Below are positions 38,188 through 47,437 of a stretch of DNA of 64,000 bases, piece by piece. Positions within the stretch are counted from its first letter, which is position 1; the number at the start of each line of letters is the position of its first letter. The position numbers and the translations under genes are program-made. Source of the DNA: Pimelobacter simplex (GTDB lineage: Bacteria > Actinomycetota > Actinomycetes > Propionibacteriales > Nocardioidaceae); assembly GCA_016803235.1 (NCBI GenBank), contig JADCLI010000007.1:1-64000 (forward strand). Reading direction: 5' to 3'. The notes beneath the pieces are model-generated. The model was given only the letters and a program-made list of their open reading frames with translations, was not told the DNA's origin and ran no database searches.

Positions 38188-39411
38188 ATGTCGAGGAAGC
38201 GTCTGGGGCGGCTGCAGCGCGTCGCCACGATCATTCCGCTCGCCTTGCTGTCTGCCGCATGGACCGCATCGGTCGCCGGCATCGGCGGCATCGGCTCGCC
38301 CGTCCAGGCCGCCGAGACGCCCGGTCAGGTGACCGACGGCACCAGCGTCCCCGAGGAGTCCATCGAGGACCCCGCGAGCCTCTCCGACCCCGCCGCGGTC
38401 GAGGGATTCGAGGACGGCAACGAGGCGGGCATCGTCTCCGCCGCGTCGACCAACGCGATCCCCGCGGCCGCCCTGGCTGCCTACCAGCGCGCCGAGACGG
38501 TCATCAACTCGGCCGACGAGTCGTGCAACATCACCTGGCAGCTCATCGCCGCGATCGGCCGGGTGGAGTCCAACCACGGTCGCTTCGGCGGCAACGTCCT
38601 CGACAACGACGGCGTGGCCACCCCCGGCATCTACGGTGTCGCGCTCGACGGCCAGAACAACACCAAGGCCATCTCCGACTCCGACGCGGGCGTCTACGAC
38701 AACGACACCCAGTGGGACCGCGCGGTCGGCCCGATGCAGTTCATCCCGTCGACCTGGCAGGTCGTCGGCGTGGACGCCGACGACGACGCCGCTCGCAACC
38801 CGCAGGACATCGACGACGCGGCCCTCGCCGCCGCCGTCTACCTCTGCTCCGGCGACGGCGACCTCTCCACGGTCGTCGGCCAGCGCGCCGCGGTCTACCG
38901 CTACAACCACAGCCAGGCGTACGTCGACCTGGTCCTCAAGATCATGAACGCCTACCTCGAGGGCGACTTCACCTCGGTGCCGAACAACTCGACCGCCGCG
39001 GGCTACGTCGTCCCCGAGCCGCCGAGCTTCGACGTCCGCGGCCCCGGCAAGTTCAAGAGCGGCAAGAGCGCCAAGAACAACACCACCACCGGCAGCCCGT
39101 CGGCCGACCCGACCGCCCCGACCCCGCCCACCGGCACCGGCAGCGGCTCCGGTGACGGTGGTTCCGGCGGCGGCGGCAAGGGCGGCACCGGTGGCGGCGG
39201 TGGCGGCGTGCCCGCACCGGAGCTCCCGGTCCCGGAGGCCCTCGCCCCGATCGACGAGGGTGTCGGCGCAGTCACCTCCAACCTGATCAGCGGCGTCCTC
39301 GGCCTGCTGACCAGCCAGCAGGCGGCGACCGCCTGCCAGGCCGAGTTCCCCAAGCTCACCCAGTCGGTGCAGCTGCTGAACTGCCTGCTCAGCTACGGCC
39401 TCAAGCCGTAG
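38188..39411 (+). CDS. Secreted lytic murein transglycosylase (MltB/SLT-like)
   Basis: A 407-residue exported protein. A signal peptide (RVATIIPLALLSAAWTASVAG, cleavage near VQAAET) is followed by a transglycosylase domain: WQLIAAIGRVESNHGRFGG contains the catalytic glutamate, and WDRAVGPMQFIPSTWQVVG and RAAVYRYNHSQAYVDLVL are conserved. Residues about 290-345 form a Lys-, Thr/Pro- and Gly-rich linker, and the C-terminus ends in a short helical segment with two cysteines. It cleaves peptidoglycan glycan strands. A GGGGAG site precedes the ATG, and a strong terminator follows. Confidence 0.88.
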   Translation: MSRKRLGRLQRVATIIPLALLSAAWTASVAGIGGIGSPVQAAETPGQVTDGTSVPEESIEDPASLSDPAAVEGFEDGNEAGIVSAASTNAIPAAALAAYQRAETVINSADESCNITWQLIAAIGRVESNHGRFGGNVLDNDGVATPGIYGVALDGQNNTKAISDSDAGVYDNDTQWDRAVGPMQFIPSTWQVVGVDADDDAARNPQDIDDAALAAAVYLCSGDGDLSTVVGQRAAVYRYNHSQAYVDLVLKIMNAYLEGDFTSVPNNSTAAGYVVPEPPSFDVRGPGKFKSGKSAKNNTTTGSPSADPTAPTPPTGTGSGSGDGGSGGGGKGGTGGGGGGVPAPELPVPEALAPIDEGVGAVTSNLISGVLGLLTSQQAATACQAEFPKLTQSVQLLNCLLSYGLKP

Positions 39412-39426
39412 CCCACGCACGACCCG

Positions 39427-39472
39427 CGAGAGCCCCGGACCTGACCCCCCAGCCCGGGGCTCTCGTCTTTTT
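39427..39472 (+). terminator. Intrinsic terminator after the transglycosylase gene
   Basis: A perfect 12-bp stem (CGAGAGCCCCGG, 39427-39438, with 39454-39465) and a 15-base loop are followed by TCTTTTT. This is the only classical T-tract terminator I see in the window. Confidence 0.9.
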
Positions 39473-39495
39473 CCGGTACGCCGCCGGCCTCCGGG

Positions 39496-40491
39496 TCAGC
39501 GCAGCAGACCGGCGGCCTCGGTGGCCCAGTAGGTGAGGATGATGTCGGCGCCGGCGCGCCGGATCGAGGTGAGCGTCTCGAGGATCGCGGGCTCGCGGTC
39601 GATCCAGCCGTGGGCGGCTGCGGCCTCGAGCATGGCGTACTCCCCCGAGATGTTGTACGCCGCCGTCGGCACGCCGAGCTCACCGGCCGCGTCGGCCACC
39701 CGGCGCAGCACGTCGAGGTAGGCCAGCGCCGGCTTCACCATGACCACGTCGGCGCCCTCCTCGATGTCGAGCAGTGCCTCGCGGACGCCCTCGTTGGCGT
39801 TGCGGCGGCCGTCTTGCTGGTAGGTCCGGCGGTCGCCCTGCAGCGAGCTGTCGACGGCCTCGCGGAAGGGCCCGAAGAACGCCGAGGCGTACTTCGCGGA
39901 GTAGGCGAGGATGCCGGTGTCGGTGAACCCGGCCCGGTCGAGCGCGTCGCGGACCACCGCGACCTGGCCGTCCATCATGCCGCTCGGCCCGACCATCCCG
40001 GCACCGGCCCGCGCCTGGACGACCGCCATGTCGGCGTACCGCTCCAGGGTGGCGTCGTTGTCGACGCGGCCGGTCGCGTCGAGGACCCCGCAGTGGCCGT
40101 GGTCGGTGAACTCGTCGAGGCACAGGTCGCCCATGACGACCAGCGCGTCGCCGACCTCGCTGACGACGTCGGCGATCGCGACGTTGAGGATCCCGTCGGG
40201 GTCGGTGGCACCGGTGCCGGTGGCGTCCTTGGTCAGCGGTACGCCGAAGAGCATGATCCCGCGCAGCCCGGCCTCCGCGGCCTCCACCGCCGCCTTGCGC
40301 AGCGAGTCACGGGAGTGCTGGACGACGCCCGGCATCGAGCTGATCGGCGTCGGCTCGCCGGCTCCCTCCCGGACGAAGGCCGGCAGCACCAGCTGCTCGG
40401 GCCGCAGCGTGGTCTCGGCGACGAGGTCCCGCATCGCCGCCGAGGTCCGCAGGCGACGGGGACGGACGATCGGGCGCAGGATCTCGTTCAC
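39496..40491 (-). CDS. hemB: Delta-aminolevulinic acid dehydratase (porphobilinogen synthase)
   Basis: A 331-residue enzyme that condenses two 5-aminolevulinate molecules into porphobilinogen. The Schiff-base lysine region is [12 protein letters not shown], another conserved lysine is in [17 protein letters not shown], and [13 protein letters not shown] provides the metal/active-site segment. It starts with GTG 7 bases after a TAGACT hexamer. It is separated from hemA-C-D by the ECF sigma pair. Confidence 0.95.
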   Translation of the reverse strand: MNEILRPIVRPRRLRTSAAMRDLVAETTLRPEQLVLPAFVREGAGEPTPISSMPGVVQHSRDSLRKAAVEAAEAGLRGIMLFGVPLTKDATGTGATDPDGILNVAIADVVSEVGDALVVMGDLCLDEFTDHGHCGVLDATGRVDNDATLERYADMAVVQARAGAGMVGPSGMMDGQVAVVRDALDRAGFTDTGILAYSAKYASAFFGPFREAVDSSLQGDRRTYQQDGRRNANEGVREALLDIEEGADVVMVKPALAYLDVLRRVADAAGELGVPTAAYNISGEYAMLEAAAAHGWIDREPAILETLTSIRRAGADIILTYWATEAAGLLR

Positions 40492-40498
40492 GCCTCCG

Positions 40499-40504
40499 AG
40501 TCTA
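40499..40504 (-). promoter_or_regulatory. -10 element of the hemB gene (near-leaderless)
   Basis: TAGACT on the minus strand lies 7 bases before the hemB GTG. A GGAGG in the same spacer abuts the start too closely to act as a normal ribosome-binding site. Confidence 0.45.
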
Positions 40505-41842
40505 GGGACGCCAGCGAGCCAGCCACTGGGTGGCGCCGGGGATCGGCTCCTGCGGGCTGCTCGCCGTGCCGACGGGGGTGTCCCAGAGCAGGTAGCCGTC
40601 GGGCACCGGACCGCCGAGCCCGTAGGACGAGTTGGCGTCGGAGACCCGCGTGAAGCGCCCGCTGTCGGGCTCGTACACGAACGTCCCGGACCGGCCGCGC
40701 TCGTAGGAGGTCACCCGCACGAGGCCCCCGGTGACCCAGCCGTCGATGCCGTCGCCCTGGATGGTGGTGACCAGGTCCCCGTCGGTCGTGAGCACCTGGA
40801 CCCGGTCGTCGCGGCCGTCGTCGTAGGTCCCGCAGTACTGGCTGAGCACGATCCGGTCACCGAGCGCCCCGAAGCCGAGCAGGTTGCACCGCTTGCCGGA
40901 CCGGGGGTCGAAGTCGTGCTCGGCGCCGGTGGCGAGGTCGCGGACGTGGATCCGGTCGTTGACGCCGCCACTGACCGCCGACCAGACCATCGCGTCGTCG
41001 GTGAAGGCGACCGCCCCGACCCGGAGGTGCTCGTCGCGGGCGTCGGCCCGGTCCGTCAGGGACACCGACCACAGGTCGTAGGTGTCGCCCGTCGCGGCGG
41101 CGTCGTCCGCCTCGCCGTCGGGGCCCGTCGGCCAGCCGCCCGGCGGTGGTCCGCCGACGGTGGCCGGTACGCCGACGTACAGCCGGCCGTTCGGCGCCAC
41201 CTCGGCCTGGAACAGGTCGGCCTTGGGCGGGAGGCCGGCCCACTCCATCGACGACCAGGTCCGTGCGGTGCGGTCGAAGACCCAGGCCCGCAGTCCGGTG
41301 CCGCGGTCGTTGCGGAAGGTCAGCAGCACGAGGCGGTCGGCGCCCAGGTCGGTCGCGAAGACCTGCCGGCCGTCCGGCAGCGGCGGCAGCCAGTCCTCGG
41401 CGCCGGTGGCGGGGTCGACCAGGGCGTACCTCACCGAGTTCTCCGGCCCGTGCGGGCCGTCGCGGAACAGGATCTTCCCGTCGTCGGTCACCCCGTCGTA
41501 GTACTGCCCGTTGGCCGCGTCCAGGTCCTCGTTGGTCGACGACGAGAGCAGCTCGTAGTCGGTGCCCTCTCGCGCCTGGCCCGCGTCGGAGAGCCGGACC
41601 ACCGGCCCCTCCGGACGGGGTACGACGCTCGCGGCCGGCGTGTCCCGGCCGTCGGTCCCCTGGCCGACGAGCGTGCCCAGGGCCACCGCGCCGACCACGG
41701 CGACGGCCAGGCCACCGGCGGCCCGGGCCCGGCGCCGGCGTACCTGCCGGCGGCCGCCGGCGAGCACCGCCGCCAGGTCGATGTCGTCCGCGGGCGGGGT
41801 CGACGCCGCCTCGTGCAGCAGGGTCCGCACCTCGTTCACCAT
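40502..41842 (-). CDS. Membrane-anchored extracytoplasmic protein paired with ECF sigma factor
   Basis: I do not recognise a named family for this 446-residue protein. Residues 1-40 are cytoplasmic with an Arg-rich stretch ([16 protein letters not shown]), followed by one transmembrane helix ([16 protein letters not shown], about 45-60). The large outer part has repeated short segments such as [23 protein letters not shown] and [19 protein letters not shown], suggesting a beta-propeller. Its start lies inside the sigma gene (7-base overlap), so the two are translated together. A role as sensor or anti-sigma factor is inferred from position only; no zinc-binding anti-sigma motif is visible. 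Confidence 0.65.
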   Translation of the reverse strand: MVNEVRTLLHEAASTPPADDIDLAAVLAGGRRQVRRRRARAAGGLAVAVVGAVALGTLVGQGTDGRDTPAASVVPRPEGPVVRLSDAGQAREGTDYELLSSSTNEDLDAANGQYYDGVTDDGKILFRDGPHGPENSVRYALVDPATGAEDWLPPLPDGRQVFATDLGADRLVLLTFRNDRGTGLRAWVFDRTARTWSSMEWAGLPPKADLFQAEVAPNGRLYVGVPATVGGPPPGGWPTGPDGEADDAAATGDTYDLWSVSLTDRADARDEHLRVGAVAFTDDAMVWSAVSGGVNDRIHVRDLATGAEHDFDPRSGKRCNLLGFGALGDRIVLSQYCGTYDDGRDDRVQVLTTDGDLVTTIQGDGIDGWVTGGLVRVTSYERGRSGTFVYEPDSGRFTRVSDANSSYGLGGPVPDGYLLWDTPVGTASSPQEPIPGATQWLARWRP

Positions 41843-42360
41843 GTCCGCGCTCCTCCCAGGGTCAGCTCGCCGAGCGACGAGTCCTCGAACATGGAGCGGA
41901 GCCGGTCCAGCGCACGTGCGGTCTGGCTCTTGACGGTGCCCTCGCTGCAGCCGAGTGCCCTGGCGGTGTCGGCGACGCTCAGGTCGTCGAAGTAGCGCAG
42001 CACGACGCAGGCCCGCTGTCGCGGCGGCAGCCCGGCCATCACCTGCAGCAGGGTCTCCCGGGCGCTGACCAGCTCGGCGACGTCGACCCCGTCGGGGCGC
42101 TGCACGTCGGCCTCGACGGGAAGCTCGCTGCTCGACCGGCGACGCGCGTGGTCGAGCACGACGCTGACCAGCGCCTTGCGGGCGTAGGCGTACTCGCGGC
42201 CGGCCCGGGTCAGCCGCGGCCACGCGACGTACACCCGGATCAGTGCGTCCTGGACGTGGTCCGCCGCCCGGTCCCAGTCGCCGCACAGAAGGTACGCCGT
42301 GCGGCGCAGCCGGTCGCGCGCGCCCTGGGCGAAGGCGACGAACTCGTCCTCGTCACGCAT
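41836..42360 (-). CDS. SigE-family ECF RNA polymerase sigma factor
   Basis: A 174-residue ECF sigma factor with region 2 (RLRRTAYLLCGDWDRAADHVQDALIRVYVAWPRL) and region 4 (LPPRQRACVVLRYFDDLSVADTARALGCSEGTVKSQTARALDRLR). The sequence type fits the actinobacterial SigE/SigM-like family. Regulon unknown; it is co-encoded with the membrane protein at 40502. Confidence 0.88.
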   Translation of the reverse strand: MRDEDEFVAFAQGARDRLRRTAYLLCGDWDRAADHVQDALIRVYVAWPRLTRAGREYAYARKALVSVVLDHARRRSSSELPVEADVQRPDGVDVAELVSARETLLQVMAGLPPRQRACVVLRYFDDLSVADTARALGCSEGTVKSQTARALDRLRSMFEDSSLGELTLGGARTW

Positions 42361-42430
42361 CGGTCATCCGCTCCATGACGGACCCAACGTGGTGACCACG
42401 CCCCCAGGTTGCACCGACCCGAGAAGTTCG

Positions 42431-42540
42431 TCGAGTAGCCCGATCGCGAGGAACGAGCGATCGGGCGTATCGAGACGCCTCACGGGTGTTTCGACGCGCC
42501 GTCGCGACTTCGCAGGCTCAGTCGCGCCGCTTGCTCAACC
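42431..42540. repeat. Intergenic palindromic repeats between ECF sigma gene and hemD
   Basis: Within 42361-42584 a perfect 10-bp inverted repeat, GCCCGATCGC/GCGATCGGGC (42438-42447 and 42457-42466), sits between TCGAGTA and TATCGAGA. Next comes a second degenerate unit (42487-42540) beginning GTTTCGACGC and ending GCTCAACC, the same outer ends as the palindrome inside nuoG. No coding potential is evident. Confidence 0.6.
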
Positions 42541-42552
42541 CCTTCGGCCGAC

Positions 42553-42579
42553 GCGGGGAGCGACCTCGTCGCTCCCCGC
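42553..42579 (-). terminator. Hairpin terminator candidate after hemD
   Basis: GCGGGGAGCGAC (42553-42564) and GTCGCTCCCCGC (42568-42579) form a perfect 12-bp stem with a 3-base loop, 5 bases past the hemD stop. No T-tract follows. Confidence 0.6.
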
Positions 42580-42584
42580 TGGCC

Positions 42585-44258
42585 TCAGGCCTTGCGGCGA
42601 CGAGCCGACGGCTTGCGGTCGCTCGGCTTGGTGACCGGCTCACCGGCCTCCAGCATCGCGGCCCGGCGGCTGGCACCGAAGCCGGCGAGGGCCTCGACGA
42701 GCAGCTCGACGTCCGGCTTGGGCGCGAGGACGTCGACCCGCAGGCCGTGCTCCTCGGCGGTCTTCGCCGTGGCGGGCCCGATCACCGCGATGATCGTCGA
42801 CGGGTGCGGCTTGCCGGCGATGCCGACCAGGTTGCGCACGGTCGAGGACGACGTGAACACGACGGCGTCGAACTTGCCGGTCTTGATCGCGTCGCGGGTC
42901 GGGGCCGGCGGCGGGGCGGCCCGGACGGTGCGGTACGCCGTGACGTCGTCGCACTCCCAACCGAGGTCGATCAGGCCGGCGACGAGGTTCTCGGTCGCGA
43001 TGTCGGCGCGCGGCAGGAACACCCGGTTGATCGGGTCCAGCTGCTCGTCGTACTCGGGCCAGTCCTCGAGGAGGCCGGCGGCGGACTGCTCGCCCGACGG
43101 GACGAGGTCGGCGCGCAGGCCCCAGTCGGCGATCGCCTGGGCGGTCTTCTCGCCGACGGCGGCGATCTTGAGGCCGGAGAAGGCACGCGCGTCGAGGCCG
43201 TACTCCTCGAACTTCTCGCGCACCGCCTTGACGGCGTTCACCGAGGTGAACGCGATCCACTCGTAGCGGCCCTCGACCAGGCCGCGGACGGCCTTGTCCA
43301 TCTGCTGCGGGTTGCGCGGGGGCTCGACGGAGATGGTGGGGACCTCCTCCGGGACGCCACCGAACTCGCGGATCCGGTTGGACAGCGAGGCGGACTGCTC
43401 CTTGGTGCGCGGCACGAGCACCCGCCACCCGAACAGCGGCTTGGTCTCGAACCAGGACAGCTTCTCGCGCAGGTCGACGACGGCACCGATGACGGTGATC
43501 GCCGGCGGGGCGATCCGCGCGGCGCGGGCGTCGGCGGCGATGTGCTCCAGCGTGGAGGTGATCGTCTCCTGCTCGGTGGTCGTGCCCACCCGGGTCATCG
43601 CGACCGGGGTCTGCGGCGAGCGGCCGATGGCGATCAGCTGCTTGGCGATGTCGCCGATCTGGCCGACGGCCGAGAGCAGCACCAGGGTCGGGGTGTCGGC
43701 GTACCGGCTCCAGTCGACCTTGTCGCCGCAGGTCACCACGGCCACCTCCCGGTGGTCCTTGGTGGTCAGCGGGATCCCGGCGTACGCCGGGACGGCGCCG
43801 ACCGAGGAGACGCCCGGGACGACCTCGAACGCGAGACCGGCCTTGGCGACCGCCTGGGCCTCCTCCGGACCGGACGCGTAGAGGAAGGGGTCGCCGCCGA
43901 GGAGGCGGACCACGCGCAGGCCGCGCTTGGCCTGCTTGACGACGACCTTCGCGCGGGCGGCGTGGGTCAGCGGCTGGCCGTCCTCGCCGAAGCCGCCGTC
44001 GACGATCTCCGGCTCGGCGGACTGCTCCTCGCCGACCTGCGCGGCGCGGGCGCGGACCACGGCGACCAGGTCGGCGTGACCGGGGTCCTCCGTGACGACG
44101 ACGTCGGCGTCCTCGATCAACCTGACGGCACGCACGGTGAGCAGGTCGGGGTCGCCGGGGCCGGTCCCGACGAAGGCCGTGAAGCCGGGGCCTCCGGGGT
44201 GGACCTGGGCGGCGGCGGGAGTCGAAGCAGCCTTCTTGGCTGTCGTGGCTCGCGTCAT
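42585..44258 (-). CDS. hemD: Fused uroporphyrinogen-III methyltransferase / uroporphyrinogen-III synthase
   Basis: A 557-residue two-domain enzyme. Residues about 25-270 form a CobA/SUMT-like methyltransferase (FVGTGPGDPDLLTVRAVRLI, VVRLLGGDPFLYASG, PGVSSVGAVPAYAGIPLT), and about 285-540 form HemD (WRVLVPRTKEQSASLSNRIREFGG, WIAFTSVNAVKAVREKF, VVFTSSSTVRNLVG). The first makes precorrin-2 for cobalamin/sirohaem, the second closes the tetrapyrrole ring. A basic Arg/Lys tail ends the protein. It is the last gene of rex-hemA-hemC-hemD, with an ATGA overlap to hemC. Confidence 0.94.
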   Translation of the reverse strand: MTRATTAKKAASTPAAAQVHPGGPGFTAFVGTGPGDPDLLTVRAVRLIEDADVVVTEDPGHADLVAVVRARAAQVGEEQSAEPEIVDGGFGEDGQPLTHAARAKVVVKQAKRGLRVVRLLGGDPFLYASGPEEAQAVAKAGLAFEVVPGVSSVGAVPAYAGIPLTTKDHREVAVVTCGDKVDWSRYADTPTLVLLSAVGQIGDIAKQLIAIGRSPQTPVAMTRVGTTTEQETITSTLEHIAADARAARIAPPAITVIGAVVDLREKLSWFETKPLFGWRVLVPRTKEQSASLSNRIREFGGVPEEVPTISVEPPRNPQQMDKAVRGLVEGRYEWIAFTSVNAVKAVREKFEEYGLDARAFSGLKIAAVGEKTAQAIADWGLRADLVPSGEQSAAGLLEDWPEYDEQLDPINRVFLPRADIATENLVAGLIDLGWECDDVTAYRTVRAAPPPAPTRDAIKTGKFDAVVFTSSSTVRNLVGIAGKPHPSTIIAVIGPATAKTAEEHGLRVDVLAPKPDVELLVEALAGFGASRRAAMLEAGEPVTKPSDRKPSARRRKA

Positions 44259-45295
44259 GGGTTGTGCACCTCTGCAGATCGTGCGGACGGGTGGGAGTTC
44301 GGGTCGGTGGGGCGGGAGTGATCCCGCTGCTGTTCCTTCAGCTGGGCCATCAGCTCGTCGCCGCCGTCGGCCAGCATCTCGGCGCCGAGGTCCCCGCCGA
44401 GCTTGGCGGCCTCGGCCGGCCAGGACGCGGCGTCGGTGCCGAGCGCGGTCGAGGCGGAGCGGCGTACGGCGAGCGCGCCGTCCTCGGACAGCACGACGGC
44501 CCGCAGCCACAGCTCGGGGCCGTCGTCGCCCTCCGCGACCTCGGCGAGAGCACCGATCGGCGCGGCGCAGCCGCCCTCGAGCGTGGCCATCAGGGAGCGC
44601 TCGGCGGTGACCGCGGCGTGGGTGCCGGGGTCGTCGAGCCTGGCGAGCAGCGCCAGGGTCTCGGTGTCGTCGGCCCGGCACTCGACGGCCAGCGCGCCCT
44701 GGCCGGGGGCCGGGAGGACCTGGAGCGGGTCGAGGACCTCGGTGACCTCCTCGAGCCGGCCGAGCCGGGCCAGGCCGGCGCGGGCGAGCACGACGGCGTC
44801 GTAGGTGCCCTCGGCGATGCGGCCGATCCGGGTGTCCACGTTGCCGCGCACCCCGACCAGCTCGACACCGAGGCCGAGCGCCTCGATCTGCGCGACCCGC
44901 CGCGGGGAGCCGGTGGCGACCTTGCTGCCCTGCGGCAGCTCGCCGAGGGTCAGGCCGTCGCGGGCGACGACGACGTCGCGCGGGTCCTCGCGCACAGGTA
45001 CGGCGGCCAGTGCGATGCCCTCGGTGGCGTAGGTCGGCAGGTCCTTGAGCGAGTGGACGGCGACGTCGACCTCGCCGGCGAGCAGCGCGTCGCGCAGCGC
45101 GCTGACGAAGACCCCCGTCGAGGGCGCTCCCACCAGCGAGACCCCGCTGGCCTGGCTGCGGTCGCCGTCGGTGGTGATCTCGACCAGCTCGGTGGCGGTG
45201 CCGAGCGCCTCGAGGGCGTCGGCGACGTGGCCGGACTGGGTGGTCGCCAGCAGGCTGCGGCGGGTGCCGATGCGCAGGGCTGCAGGAGTGGTCAT
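44255..45295 (-). CDS. hemC: Hydroxymethylbilane synthase (porphobilinogen deaminase)
   Basis: A 346-residue enzyme that polymerises four porphobilinogens. RIGTRRSLLATTQSGHVADAL, DVAVHSLKDLPT and GVRGNVDTRIGRI are conserved, and the dipyrromethane cofactor cysteine is in LEGGCAAPIGA. The last 35 residues are a polar tail. It is translationally coupled to hemA and hemD by ATGA overlaps. Confidence 0.95.
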   Translation of the reverse strand: MTTPAALRIGTRRSLLATTQSGHVADALEALGTATELVEITTDGDRSQASGVSLVGAPSTGVFVSALRDALLAGEVDVAVHSLKDLPTYATEGIALAAVPVREDPRDVVVARDGLTLGELPQGSKVATGSPRRVAQIEALGLGVELVGVRGNVDTRIGRIAEGTYDAVVLARAGLARLGRLEEVTEVLDPLQVLPAPGQGALAVECRADDTETLALLARLDDPGTHAAVTAERSLMATLEGGCAAPIGALAEVAEGDDGPELWLRAVVLSEDGALAVRRSASTALGTDAASWPAEAAKLGGDLGAEMLADGGDELMAQLKEQQRDHSRPTDPNSHPSARSAEVHNP

Positions 45296-46599
45296 GACAG
45301 GCCCTCGTCGCTCACCACGGGGCGGGTGACGGCGTCGACCGCGTCGGGGTCGAGCGCGAACAGCTCGGCGAGCGCGGCGGCGTAGGAGACGGCGCCCTGC
45401 TCGTTGGCGAGCTCCTTGACCCGGACGGTCGGCTCGTGGAGCAGCTTGTCGGCGACCCGGCGCACGGTCTGCCGGATCTCCTCGCGGACCGCGTCGTCGA
45501 GGTGGGGCAGCCGGCCCTCGAGACGGGTCATCTCGGCGTCGACGACGTTGGTGGCCATCGAGCGCAACGCGACGACGGTCGGCGTGACGCTGGCCTGGCG
45601 TCGAGCGGCGAGGAAGGCGGTGACCTCCTCGCCGAGGATCCGGCGCACCTCCTGGACCTCGCGGCCGGTCGGGCCGCCGTGGAGCAGGTCGGCGAGCTCG
45701 GCGAGGCCGACGCGTCGTACGCCGGGCAGGTCGGCCACGTCGGGCGCGATGTCGTGGGGCAGCGCGAGGTCGATCAGCGCCAGCGGTCGCTCGAGGTCGC
45801 CGCGCACCCGGGTCAGCAGCGCGCGGTCGATGATCGTGCCGGAGGAGCCGGTGCAGCTGATCACGATGTCGGCCTTGGCCAGCTCGTCGCCGAGGTCGGC
45901 CAGGCGGACGGCCTCGCCGGCGTACTGCACGGCCAGCCGGACCGCGCGGTCGACGGACCGGTTGACGACGGAGAGGCGCCCGGCGCCCAGGCGGCTGGCG
46001 GTCGCGGTCGCGAGGCCCGCCATCGCGCCGGCACCGATCACGACGACGTGCTTGCCCTCGACCGCACCGACGACCTGGGCCGTCTCGTCGAGCGCGGCGC
46101 TGACCAGGGTCGGTGCGACCTGGTCGATCTCGGTCTCCGCGCGGGTGCGCTTGCCGACTCGCAGCGCCTGCTGGAACAGGTTGTTGAGGGCGGGCCCGAC
46201 GGTGCCGAGCTCCTGGCCGCGGCGCAGCGCCTCACGGGTCTGGCCGAGGATCTGGCCCTCGCCGACCGCCATCGAGTCGAGGCCGGCGGCCACCTGGAAC
46301 AGGTGGGAGATCGCGCCGTCGTCGTAGTGGACGTAGAGGTGCGGGAGCATCGCCTCGGTCGTCTCGCCTGCCCGGTCGACCAGGAGGCGGGAGATCTGCT
46401 CGATGCTGCCGTGGAAGCGCTCGACCTCGGTGTAGATCTCGAGCCGGTTGCAGGTCGCGATGACCGTCGCCTCGCTGACGTGCTCGCACGACGCGGCGTC
46501 GGCGATCAGCTTGTGCACGCCGTCGCGGTCGAGCGCGACCCGCTCGAGCAGGGAGACCGGCGCGGAGTTGTGGGAGATGCCCACCACCAGCACACTCAC
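45292..46599 (-). CDS. hemA: Glutamyl-tRNA reductase
   Basis: A 435-residue enzyme of the C5 pathway that reduces glutamyl-tRNA to glutamate-1-semialdehyde. GISHNSAPVSLLERVA at the start, the catalytic cysteine in ATCNRLEIYTEVERFH, GEGQILGQTREALRRGQ and the NADPH region VVIGAGAMAGLATATASRLG are typical. It starts with GTG overlapping the rex stop (GTGA), so Rex and HemA are made together. Product goes to HemL. Confidence 0.95.
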   Translation of the reverse strand: MSVLVVGISHNSAPVSLLERVALDRDGVHKLIADAASCEHVSEATVIATCNRLEIYTEVERFHGSIEQISRLLVDRAGETTEAMLPHLYVHYDDGAISHLFQVAAGLDSMAVGEGQILGQTREALRRGQELGTVGPALNNLFQQALRVGKRTRAETEIDQVAPTLVSAALDETAQVVGAVEGKHVVVIGAGAMAGLATATASRLGAGRLSVVNRSVDRAVRLAVQYAGEAVRLADLGDELAKADIVISCTGSSGTIIDRALLTRVRGDLERPLALIDLALPHDIAPDVADLPGVRRVGLAELADLLHGGPTGREVQEVRRILGEEVTAFLAARRQASVTPTVVALRSMATNVVDAEMTRLEGRLPHLDDAVREEIRQTVRRVADKLLHEPTVRVKELANEQGAVSYAAALAELFALDPDAVDAVTRPVVSDEGLS

Positions 46600-47288
46600 G
46601 CCGCACCTCCGTCGGTGGCAGGAGCGGCGTCGGCACCGTTGGCCTTGCGCTGCTCGTGGTAGGCGAGGATCTGCAGCTCGATCGACAGGTCGACCTTGCG
46701 CACGTCGACGCCCTCGGGCACCGCGACCACGGCGGGCGCGAAGTTGAGGATGCTGGTGATGCCGATCGCGACCATCCGGTCCGCGACGTCCTGCGCGGCG
46801 ACGGCGGGCGTCGCGATCACGCCGATGGCGACGTCGTGCTCGCGCACGATCTCCTCGAGGTCGTCGAAGGGGCGCACGACGACGCCCGCCACCGTCTGCC
46901 CGACGATCCCGGGGTCGGCGTCGAGCAGCGCGACGACCCGGAAGCCGCGGCTGCGGAAGCCGGAGTAGTTGGCCAGCGCGTGGCCCAGGTTGCCGATGCC
47001 GACGATCACGACCGGCCAGTCCTGGGTCACCCCGATCTCACGGGCGATCTGGTAGCGGAGGTAGTCGACGTCGTACCCGACACCGCGGGTGCCGTAGCTG
47101 CCGAGGTAGGACAGGTCCTTGCGCAGCTTGGCGCTGTTGACGCCCGCGGCGGTGGCGAGGTCCTCGCTCGAGCAGGTGCGGATCCCGCTGTCGGCCAGCG
47201 CCGTCAGTGCCCGCAGGTAGACGGGCAGGCGGGCGACCGTGGCCTCCGGGATGACCCGGGCGGCATCCGTCGAACTCCGTGTGGTCAC
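46596..47288 (-). CDS. rex: Redox-sensing repressor Rex
   Basis: A 230-residue repressor that senses NADH/NAD+. The N-terminal winged helix includes PEATVARLPVYLRAL and AAGVNSAKLRKDLSYLGSYGTRGVGYDV; the Rossmann domain has VVIVGIGNLGHALANYSGF, and the dimer helix VDLSIELQILAYHEQRK ends it. It strongly resembles Streptomyces Rex. I prefer the GTG at 47288, with a purine-rich GGAAAGTGGAG upstream, over the GTG at 47309. It is the first gene of the rex-hemA-C-D operon and has a Rex-like operator in its own leader, which suggests autoregulation. Confidence 0.94.
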   Translation of the reverse strand: MTTRSSTDAARVIPEATVARLPVYLRALTALADSGIRTCSSEDLATAAGVNSAKLRKDLSYLGSYGTRGVGYDVDYLRYQIAREIGVTQDWPVVIVGIGNLGHALANYSGFRSRGFRVVALLDADPGIVGQTVAGVVVRPFDDLEEIVREHDVAIGVIATPAVAAQDVADRMVAIGITSILNFAPAVVAVPEGVDVRKVDLSIELQILAYHEQRKANGADAAPATDGGAA

Positions 47289-47348
47289 AGCTCCACTTTC
47301 CAGCCGCACGATCAGGCGTCAACCACGCGGCTCGATCACTGTAGGAGT

Positions 47349-47366
47349 TTGTGAACGCGGGAACAA
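47349..47366. promoter_or_regulatory. Rex-type operator upstream of rex-hemA-C-D
   Basis: TTGTGAACGCGGGAACAA matches the consensus TTGTGAACGCGTTCACAA at 15 of 18 positions; only the three bases GGA in the right half differ. It lies 61-78 bases before the rex GTG, a standard position. A related site precedes nuoA. Confidence 0.7.
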
Positions 47367-47377
47367 AATGGACGGGA

Positions 47378-47434
47378 GCCCCCCGGATCAGGTACGGGTC
47401 CGGGCCGTGGTAGGCGTCACCACGTCCGGGGGGC
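47378..47434 (-). terminator. Nested hairpin after the glutaredoxin-like gene
   Basis: An outer 10-bp stem (GCCCCCCGGA, 47378-47387, with 47425-47434) encloses a second stem, CGTGGT/ACCACG (47406-47411 and 47419-47424). It begins 4 bases past the glutaredoxin stop and probably separates it from the rex promoter. No T-tract is present. Confidence 0.55.
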
Positions 47435-47437
47435 CGG

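Noticed and set aside
40502..42286. A single long frame spanning the ECF sigma gene and its membrane partner
   Set aside because: The part upstream of 41842 is an off-frame reading of the sigma gene; the ATG inside the 7-base overlap gives the natural start.
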